Source of the DNA: Pseudobdellovibrionaceae bacterium
GTDB taxonomy: Bacteria > Bdellovibrionota > Bdellovibrionia > Bdellovibrionales > JAMPXM01
DNA length: 32,698 bases
Reading direction: 5' to 3'
Assembly (NCBI GenBank): GCA_947462815.1
Contig: CANHQR010000040.1
Coordinates: 1-32,698, forward strand
The notes beneath the pieces were generated by a model that worked only from the letters and a program-made list of their open reading frames with translations, searched no databases and had not been told where the DNA came from. Below are positions 24,598 to 29,711 of this stretch, in pieces. Made by a program: the position numbers and the translations under genes. The first letter of the stretch is position 1. Each line of letters begins with the position of its first letter.

Positions 24598-25134
24598 TCA
24601 TTCCGCCAAAAGCGAGCGTAGCATCCACGCGGTTTTCTCGTGAACCTGCAGACGCTGTGTGAGCAAGTCCGCCGTGGCCTCATCGACGGCCTGATCCGCA
24701 ATCGGGAATACCGAGCGAGCCGTTCGCAACACGGTTTCGTGAGCCTGGACGAGTCGGGCGATCATCTCTCTCGCGCTGGGTACATCATTGTCTTCTTCGA
24801 TTTTTGAAAGCTTGGCATACGCCGAGTAAGTGCCGGGCGCCACGGACCCCAGCGAGCGAATGCGTTCGGCAATCGCGTCGACGGCGAGCGCGAGCTCGTT
24901 GTACTGCGTTTCGAACATCAGATGCAGAGTCTGAAACATAGGACCGGTGACGTTCCAGTGATAGTAGTGAGTTTTGAGGTAGAGCGTGTAGGTGTCGGCG
25001 AGAAGATGCGAGAGTCCCTCGGCCAAAGTGAGCCGGTCTTTCTCATTGATCCCGATGTTGATTCCGATTTCGGGTTTCGAGACCGATCGAAGGGCAGTTG
25101 CTGAGGTCGATTTGCGAGATGATTTTTTCGCCAT
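24598..25134 (-). CDS. dps: Dps-family ferritin-like DNA-protection protein
   Basis: 178 aa; ATG at 25134 follows CAGGAGAG. A basic Ser/Lys/Arg N-terminus (about 20 aa) is suited to DNA binding. The ferroxidase residues line up with E. coli Dps: His59 in YYHWNVTG, His71 and Glu75 in LHLMFE (Asp in E. coli), Asp86 and Glu90 in AVDAIAERI. Dps dodecamers oxidise and store iron with peroxide and shield DNA in stationary or non-growing cells. The gene is probably monocistronic. A run of six GAGNN pentamers lies 17-46 bases upstream of the start, in the presumed leader. Convergent with mltD. Confidence 0.95.
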   Translation of the reverse strand: MAKKSSRKSTSATALRSVSKPEIGINIGINEKDRLTLAEGLSHLLADTYTLYLKTHYYHWNVTGPMFQTLHLMFETQYNELALAVDAIAERIRSLGSVAPGTYSAYAKLSKIEEDNDVPSAREMIARLVQAHETVLRTARSVFPIADQAVDEATADLLTQRLQVHEKTAWMLRSLLAE

Positions 25135-25150
25135 GGGCTCTCCTGACGCT

Positions 25151-25180
25151 GAGGTGAGATGAGATGAGGTGAGTGGAGCC
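25151..25180 (-). repeat. Six tandem GAGNN pentamers in the dps leader
   Basis: On the plus strand the bases read GAGGT, GAGAT, GAGAT, GAGGT, GAGTG, GAGCC in succession. On the dps (minus) strand this is a pyrimidine-rich tract just upstream of the ribosome binding site. It is a short-sequence repeat in a position where copy-number change could alter expression, but it may be only chance composition. Confidence 0.55.
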
Positions 25181-25394
25181 TAGGCACTCGGTGTTTCGGC
25201 GACAACGCTGGAGACTTCGCGGCACGAGCGACTAAGGTCGGGCTCGACCACGCGAGCGGAGCTCGGTGCCGACGACGTGCTAATCTGAGAAAGTGTGAAC
25301 GGCCTGCTGTGAAAGCGGCCTGGACGTCGACGAGGAAGCATGTCTTGGAGCGGGCCTCGTGAGCGTGGAATCAAGCAAAAGAGGAGCTCAAAAT

Positions 25395-26033
25395 ATGGGA
25401 CTCATTTCCCTCGGCTTTCTGCGAATAAGGTCGTTGGCGACGTTTTCAGCTTTGCTGTTGGCTGGCGGTGTGAGCGCGGTCGGCGTGACTCAAGAGGCGA
25501 TGGCCTCGTCCGCTTTCGCCTTGCTCGGCGACTATGGAAAAGACACGGCCCAGATGCGGGCGCCAGGTCGGCATTCAACGCGCTCGGAGTTGTTTGAGGC
25601 TCCCGGTCCTGCGCGAAACGATGGTTTTGATTTGCTGCGCGGGTCGGAGAGTCGCGTCTTGGCGATTCGCTGTGAGGAAGGATGGGATGGCCCTCGCGTG
25701 TGGCAATACAGGGACGCGATCCTCAGCGAAAAATCGGACGACCAAAGTACGCGTCACTTGCGCTATCAGTTTCAAAATCTCGATGAGTGCTTCAAAGCTC
25801 GGGATGCTTTGAGCTCGACTCGCGAAGCGGGTTGCCGTGTAAGAATTGATTTCATCGGAGGACAACCCAAGGGTACGGCGCGGTTTCGCGGTGTCGAGTG
25901 CGACTCGCAGACGGCGTCGACGTCTTCGGGGGCTCGTGCTGGCGCGTCCGGCTCGACGCCCGGATCTACACCTGGATCAGCACCGAGTCGTGCCCCGGCT
26001 CCGTCGACGCGACCGCCGCGGGTTTCGCGATAA
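25395..26033 (+). CDS. Secreted hypothetical protein (212 aa)
   Basis: No family recognised. ATG at 25395 is preferred to an upstream in-frame GTG (25359) because AGAGGAG precedes it at about 8 bases. A signal peptide is evident (MGLISLGFLRIRSLATFSALLLAGGVSA, with possible cleavage near AMASSA). The mature part has about 125 ordered residues with four cysteines in positions such as 'IRCEEGWDG', 'LDECFKA' and 'GCRVRIDFIG', compatible with periplasmic disulphides. A low-complexity Ser/Gly/Pro/Arg tail closes it. It stands alone between dps (divergent) and the structured non-coding block. Confidence 0.72.
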   Translation: MGLISLGFLRIRSLATFSALLLAGGVSAVGVTQEAMASSAFALLGDYGKDTAQMRAPGRHSTRSELFEAPGPARNDGFDLLRGSESRVLAIRCEEGWDGPRVWQYRDAILSEKSDDQSTRHLRYQFQNLDECFKARDALSSTREAGCRVRIDFIGGQPKGTARFRGVECDSQTASTSSGARAGASGSTPGSTPGSAPSRAPAPSTRPPRVSR

Positions 26034-26046
26034 AGATGTCCTAAGC

Positions 26047-26184
26047 TGGGCCCGTTGATTGTGCTTACGAAGTTAAAATTACTAATGATTTCAGATTTTT
26101 AGTCTGCATTTGGTCGGCTCCGTGATGTGCCTGAGGTCCAGGGATTACGGTGATGGATTCACGGAAGCACAATCAAGTGGCCCA
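26047..26184. repeat. 138-bp element closed by a long inverted repeat
   Basis: TTGATTGTGCTT (26055-26066) and AAGCACAATCAA (26165-26176) are a perfect 12-bp inverted repeat. Outside it TGGGCC (26047-26052) pairs with GGCCCA (26179-26184) across a 2x2 internal loop, giving an 18-bp interrupted stem around about 98 bases. Inside are smaller dyads, such as CAGA..TCTG near 26092-26106 and CCTG..CAGG near 26130. It lies 13 bases after the secreted-protein gene and just past the terminator of the riboswitch-like RNA. It could be an independent RNA, a structured 3' UTR or a small mobile remnant. Confidence 0.6.
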
Positions 26185-26187
26185 CTT

Positions 26188-26221
26188 TAAAATAAAAAAC
26201 CCGCCGTGGGGCTGGCGGGTT
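26188..26221 (-). terminator. Rho-independent terminator of the c-di-GMP-I-like RNA
   Basis: On the minus strand AACCCGCC (26221-26214) and GGCGGGTT (26205-26198) form an 8-bp stem with an 8-base loop, followed by TTTTTTATTTT (26199 leftwards). A second stem GGGGT/ACCCC lies just before it. Confidence 0.92.
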
Positions 26222-26447
26222 CGGGGTTCACGGACCCCGTTACCGATGAATTCCTCCAAGATGCTTGCTCAAGTGCTTCTCGTCCTCTGGCAGCTTGGCT
26301 GGCGTCGTGCACCGATACGTTGGCGGGAGACCGTGCACATTAGCCCCATTAGCTTTGCGTCCCACTCTTTCGAGTGGTTTGCCCTGAGCAAAGGAGGGAT
26401 TCTGTCAGCATATCAATAGAACCTCCTTGTCGAAGTCCGACTGACAG
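26194..26447 (-). ncRNA. Stand-alone c-di-GMP-I (GEMM) riboswitch-like RNA, merRNA-like
   Basis: On the minus strand, 26385 down to about 26348 reads AGGGCAAACC, a hairpin with GAAA tetraloop (ACTC-GAAA-GAGT), then GGGACGCAAAGC. This is the conserved core of class I c-di-GMP riboswitches, including the A and G that stack on and pair with the ligand. The closing helix P1 is TTGCTCA (26391-26385) with TGAGCAA (26271-26265). A second hairpin, GTGCAC/GTGCAC within 26309-26339, is the P3 equivalent, with GGCUAAU resembling a tetraloop receptor. The RNA ends at an intrinsic terminator, and beyond it the next gene is convergent, so no cis target exists. In B. bacteriovorus a similar RNA, merRNA, is massively expressed in attack phase and was proposed to sequester c-di-GMP. 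The 5' end is unknown; 26447 marks the outermost paired element. Confidence 0.85.
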
Positions 26448-26577
26448 TTGAACAGACCTAACCTCTATGTCGTGTTGATCCCCGCTACTCTGGCGGAGGA
26501 TCCGAAATCCTAATGGACCTACTCGGCATCCTTCTTCCCCCTACGGCGCCGCGATATTTGGACCCTCAAGTTTCCCT

Positions 26578-26613
26578 AATCTCTTGAGCGAGGGCTCCAC
26601 GCGAGATTTTTTC
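26578..26613 (+). terminator. Terminator-like hairpin with T-run on the plus strand
   Basis: AATCTC (26578-26583) pairs with GAGATT (26603-26608), with an inner GAGC/GCTC stem, followed by six T (26607-26612). It has intrinsic terminator form for plus-strand transcription, yet the nearest plus-strand gene ends 545 bases upstream. Confidence 0.4.
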
Positions 26614-26755
26614 CTTCCGTGGCTCACCGTGAAACCAGATTATCGCAATGCGTCAAAAGAGTGAAGAAGAAGTCGGCGAGTGTCGCAACATCAAACACTA
26701 GCTCGGCTCAAGCTGAGACGGTCGCGCTCAAAGCGCCGAAAAAAGCACGGCGCTT

Positions 26756-26783
26756 AGATCTCGTTGTGCAGATCTCGTTGTGC
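26756..26783 (+). repeat. Exact 14-bp tandem duplication
   Basis: AGATCTCGTTGTGC occurs twice without a gap (26756-26769 and 26770-26783), between the mrp stop and the 26731-26755 hairpin. Confidence 0.85.
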
Positions 26784-26806
26784 AAAAAAAGAATTTTCAG
26801 CTCGGT

Positions 26807-27589
26807 TTAGATCAGCCGCGAAGCGATTTGTGCGAAAGCCTTGGACTCTTCGCTAGAGGGATCGCTCTCAACGACGGGAATTCCAGCTTCGCCCCCCAAG
26901 CCGACGTTGGGATGAAAGGGGACCTCGCCGAGTTTCATCAACCCGCGCTCTTCGAGCCAGCGGTCGAGCGAGCCCTTCGGGAAAAGTTGCACGCGCTCCG
27001 TGCTGCCGGGAGGTACAAACCAACTCATATTTTCGACCACACCGATCACCGGCACCTGCACACGGGCCCACATGTCGATGGCCTTCTTCACATCCGTGAG
27101 AGCCACATCCTGAGGAGTGCTGACCGCAATGGCGCCAGCGACCGGAACTTTTTGGGCGAGTGAAAGCTGAATGTCGCCTGTGCCTGGCGGCAAATCCACC
27201 AGGAGGACATCCAACTCGCCCCAAGCCACTTCGCGAAGGAATTGATCCATAGCTTTGAACAGCATGGGGCCGCGCCAAACCACGGCGAGATCTTCGTCGA
27301 CAAGGTAGCCGATGCTCATCAGCTTGAGGCCGTAGCGCTCCAGTGGTTGCAGAAGGTTGTTCTCGCCGAGGGCGACCTTTTGCTGCAAGGTTCCCGTCAT
27401 TCGCGGCAGTGAAGGGCCGTAGATGTCCGCGTCGAGCAAGCCCACCTTCAGACCTTTTTTGGCGAGGGCGAGGGCAATATTCGTGGCCACCGTGCTTTTG
27501 CCGACACCACCTTTGCCGGAAGAAACCGCGAGAATTCGCTTCACGCCCGGGATGGGCCGCTGTTGGTCGAAGGGATTCATTTGTGCCAT
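26807..27589 (-). CDS. mrp: Mrp/ApbC-family P-loop ATPase lacking cysteines
   Basis: 260 aa from ATG 27589 with GAGG 6 bases upstream; a GTG at 27610 is a less likely start. The deviant Walker A SGKGGVGKST lies at about residues 24-33, then 'VGLLDADIYGPSLPRM', 'VVWRGPMLFKAMDQFLREV', 'LDVLLVDLPPGTGDIQLSL' and 'VSTPQDVALTDVKKAIDM', all diagnostic of Mrp/ApbC/Nbp35. These proteins carry and transfer Fe-S clusters. The usual CxxC after 'VENMS' is replaced: here the text is 'VENMSWFVPPGSTERVQLFPKG', and the protein has no cysteine at all. The N-terminal DUF59 (MIP18) domain of longer Mrp proteins is also absent. Cluster binding by the classic bridging CxxC is therefore impossible. Divergent from the J-like gene. 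Confidence 0.93.
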   Translation of the reverse strand: MAQMNPFDQQRPIPGVKRILAVSSGKGGVGKSTVATNIALALAKKGLKVGLLDADIYGPSLPRMTGTLQQKVALGENNLLQPLERYGLKLMSIGYLVDEDLAVVWRGPMLFKAMDQFLREVAWGELDVLLVDLPPGTGDIQLSLAQKVPVAGAIAVSTPQDVALTDVKKAIDMWARVQVPVIGVVENMSWFVPPGSTERVQLFPKGSLDRWLEERGLMKLGEVPFHPNVGLGGEAGIPVVESDPSSEESKAFAQIASRLI

Positions 27590-27684
27590 CGTGAGCCTCA
27601 CTTTTTTCAAGCCGATCCCCGAGTTTCCGGGTTCTCGTGTCGAGTTTCGAAACCGCTCAAGCGCCTTGGCGTTCAGTATGTCGC

Positions 27685-27708
27685 CCCTTGCCCTTGCTCT
27701 TGCCCTTG
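27685..27708 (+). repeat. Four tandem hexamers CCCTTG
   Basis: CCCTTG, CCCTTG, CTCTTG and CCCTTG follow each other without gaps. They lie in the 200-base intergenic space between the divergent mrp and J-like genes, about 100 bases from each start, where promoters should be. Confidence 0.7.
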
Positions 27709-27789
27709 TCGCCTGGTTACGGGCTGTCTCAGAATGGGTCGGCAGCCAGGCCTTGAGGCGAGTCGCGGAAATTCCGATAACGCTATACA

Positions 27790-28272
27790 GTGGAGTGGTT
27801 ACTAAATCCAGATAACTTGATGCTGATTCAAGGCCTTGTGTTCTTGATCGTCGTCACCATCATTTGGTTGGGCGGGGCGAGATCGCGTCCGCAGGCCTAC
27901 TTGCGATTTGATGAGGATAACGGCCGCGCCATTCCCTTTGAGGCCGAGGTTGTAACCGAAGAGGCCTCTTCGTCACGATCGGACAACTACGCCAAGGCTC
28001 TTGCGGTCCTTGAAGTGGAAGAGCCCTCGCCACGCCTGAACGGACGAGGTCGCGAGTCCTCCGCGGAGGCCTTTGGCGGCGGTCGATCGTTGAATGTGTT
28101 TTTCAACTGGAACGGTCACACTTGGGATGCGCATGAAGTCCTCGGGCTTCCGGCCGGAGCCTCGCGCGACAAAGTGATTCAGGCCTTCCATGCGGCGCGG
28201 GCCCGCGCGGGCCGCGACAGTCTGCCGTTTTTGCAGGCGGCCGCCGATGCCATCCTCAAACGCAGCGCTTAA
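27790..28272 (+). CDS. Membrane-anchored J-like domain protein without HPD
   Basis: 160 aa from GTG 27790; ATG 27820 is an alternative and neither has a good ribosome site. One N-terminal membrane segment (LMLIQGLVFLIVVTIIWLGG, about 10-29) is followed by an acidic linker, then C-terminal 'HTWDAHEVLGLPAGASRDKVIQAFHAAR...LPFLQAAADAIL'. This matches helices I-II and IV of DnaJ J domains ('D.Y.VLG...A....I..AF...'). The HPD motif needed to stimulate DnaK is missing: the loop reads RARAGRD. It may be a degenerate J domain used for protein contacts rather than a true Hsp70 co-chaperone. Topology would place the J-like domain in the cytoplasm. Confidence 0.72.
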   Translation: MEWLLNPDNLMLIQGLVFLIVVTIIWLGGARSRPQAYLRFDEDNGRAIPFEAEVVTEEASSSRSDNYAKALAVLEVEEPSPRLNGRGRESSAEAFGGGRSLNVFFNWNGHTWDAHEVLGLPAGASRDKVIQAFHAARARAGRDSLPFLQAAADAILKRSA

Positions 28273-28343
28273 TCCCAAGCGCGAATTGACCCACTTTTGC
28301 CCTCGTTGGTAGCGTCGAGCGACCTGAACCTGCGAGGTGCGTC

Positions 28344-29702
28344 GTGAGTGATTCCGTCAAGCGTTTAGCTGATTTGGCCACCATGGTGTCGTTGTGCAAA
28401 CGACGCGGATTTGTGTTTCAGAGCTCTGAGATCTATGGCGGTTTGAACTCGTGCTGGGACTACGGGCCGCTCGGCGCGCAGCTCAAGCAAAACGTGAAGC
28501 GCGCGTGGTGGAACTCGATGACTCGGCGGGATGATGTGGTCGGTTTGGATGCGGCCATCCTCATGCACCCAACGGTGTGGAAGGCCAGCGGTCACGTCGA
28601 CGGTTTCAGCGATCCGCTGGTCGATTGCAAAGACTGTAAGACTCGCTTTCGCGCCGACAACACGGAAAGCTACATCAACGAAAAAAAATGTCCCAACTGC
28701 GGCTCGAAGAATCTCACTGAGGAGCGCAAGTTCAACTTGATGTTCAAGACGCACATGGGGCCCACAGAGGATCAAGGGTCGGTGGTCTACTTGCGTCCTG
28801 AAACCGCGCAGGGCCATTTCGTGAACTACGAAAACATTCAGACCACGTCGCGACGCAAGATTCCGTTTGGCATTGCGGCCATCGGTAAGAGTTTCCGCAA
28901 CGAGATCACGCCCGGAAACTTCATTTTCCGCACGCGCGAGTTCGAGCAGATGGAGATGCAGTACTTCGTGAAGCCCGGTACCGACGCCGAATGGTATGAA
29001 AAGTGGCGCGAAACTCGCTGGCAATTCTATCTTCGCATGGGGATTCGTGCTGAGAATTTGCGTTGGAAGCCGCACGGAGCGGATGAACTCGCGCACTACG
29101 CCAAAGCTGCCGTCGATGTGCAGTATCAGTTCCCGTTTGGCTGGCAGGAGCTCGAGGGTATTCACAATCGCAGCGACTTTGACCTCTCTCAGCACGCTAA
29201 GTTCTCGGGTAAAAAGCTCGAGTATTTCGATGAAGCCGCCAAAGAAAAGTATGTTCCATTTGTCATCGAGACAGCTGTGGGCTGCGATCGCTTGATTCTT
29301 GTGGTGTTGTGCGACGCTTACCGGGAAGAAGTGAGTGTCGACGACGAGTCAGGTAAGCCTGATACACGCGTGGTGCTTGGTTTTCATCCCGATCTGGCGC
29401 CAGTGAAAGTTGCGGTCTTGCCGCTCTCGAAAAAAGTGGAGCTGCAAGGTCCGGCCATGAAACTTCGCGATGCTTTAGCTGAAGAGTTCGACGTGCAGTA
29501 CGATGACTCGCAGTCGATTGGTAAGCGCTATCGTCGCCAGGATGAAATCGGCACGCCCTTTTGCGTGACCTTCGATTTCGATTCGCTCAATGACCAAAAG
29601 GTCACGGTTCGTCACCGCGACACCATGAAGCAGGAACGCGTCGCGATCGATCAAGTGGTTGGTTATGTGGCGGCCGGGCTTAAGAACTTCCAAAACATGT
29701 GA
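28344..29702 (+). CDS. glyS: Glycyl-tRNA synthetase, alpha2 homodimeric type
   Basis: 452 aa, typical for the single-chain bacterial enzyme, with GTG start at 28344 after GCGAGGTG. Class II motifs are present: '[29 protein letters not shown]' at the N-terminus, motif 2 '[33 protein letters not shown]' and motif 3 '[14 protein letters not shown]'. A zinc-type insertion has Cys95-x2-Cys98 and Cys116-x2-Cys119. The C-terminal anticodon-binding domain starts near '[15 protein letters not shown]'. It charges tRNA-Gly with glycine. This is the archaeal/eukaryal-like form, not the alpha2beta2 GlyQ/GlyS form of E. coli. It is followed 9 bases later by ppdK and probably co-transcribed. Confidence 0.97.
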   Translation: MSDSVKRLADLATMVSLCKRRGFVFQSSEIYGGLNSCWDYGPLGAQLKQNVKRAWWNSMTRRDDVVGLDAAILMHPTVWKASGHVDGFSDPLVDCKDCKTRFRADNTESYINEKKCPNCGSKNLTEERKFNLMFKTHMGPTEDQGSVVYLRPETAQGHFVNYENIQTTSRRKIPFGIAAIGKSFRNEITPGNFIFRTREFEQMEMQYFVKPGTDAEWYEKWRETRWQFYLRMGIRAENLRWKPHGADELAHYAKAAVDVQYQFPFGWQELEGIHNRSDFDLSQHAKFSGKKLEYFDEAAKEKYVPFVIETAVGCDRLILVVLCDAYREEVSVDDESGKPDTRVVLGFHPDLAPVKVAVLPLSKKVELQGPAMKLRDALAEEFDVQYDDSQSIGKRYRRQDEIGTPFCVTFDFDSLNDQKVTVRHRDTMKQERVAIDQVVGYVAAGLKNFQNM

Positions 29703-29711
29703 GGTGCTGGA

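Larger units (their letters stand above)
26448..26806. other. Gene-free block upstream of the riboswitch-like RNA
   Basis: No credible coding frame. It should hold the promoter of the RNA and may hold more of its 5' part. Visible structure: GATCCCCGC (26477-26485) with GCGG-A-GGATC (26493-26502), a strong hairpin; CTCAAG/CTTGAG (26565-26570/26583-26588); and AAGCGCCG (26731-26738) with CGGCGCTT (26748-26755), an 8-bp stem that may mark the 3' end of the mrp transcript. Confidence 0.5.

Noticed and set aside
26350-26412. 20-codon minus-strand frame starting at an ATG behind AAGGAGG
   Set aside because: It would read through the riboswitch core; the AAGGAGG is better explained by pairing with CCTCCTT, and the spacing to the ATG is long. 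Kept only as an alternative in the findings.
26150-26419. 89-aa plus-strand frame across the riboswitch-like RNA
   Set aside because: Runs antisense through the conserved RNA core and terminator; the RNA interpretation explains the sequence better.
26756-26783. CRISPR-like repeat
   Set aside because: Only two adjacent copies without spacers; no CRISPR array or cas gene is visible anywhere in the window.
26619-26810. 63-aa basic plus-strand frame
   Set aside because: No ribosome site, low-complexity Lys/Ser composition, and it covers the 14-bp tandem duplication.
28365-29195. 276-aa frame antisense to glyS
   Set aside because: Antisense shadow of a strongly conserved synthetase gene; no start signals.
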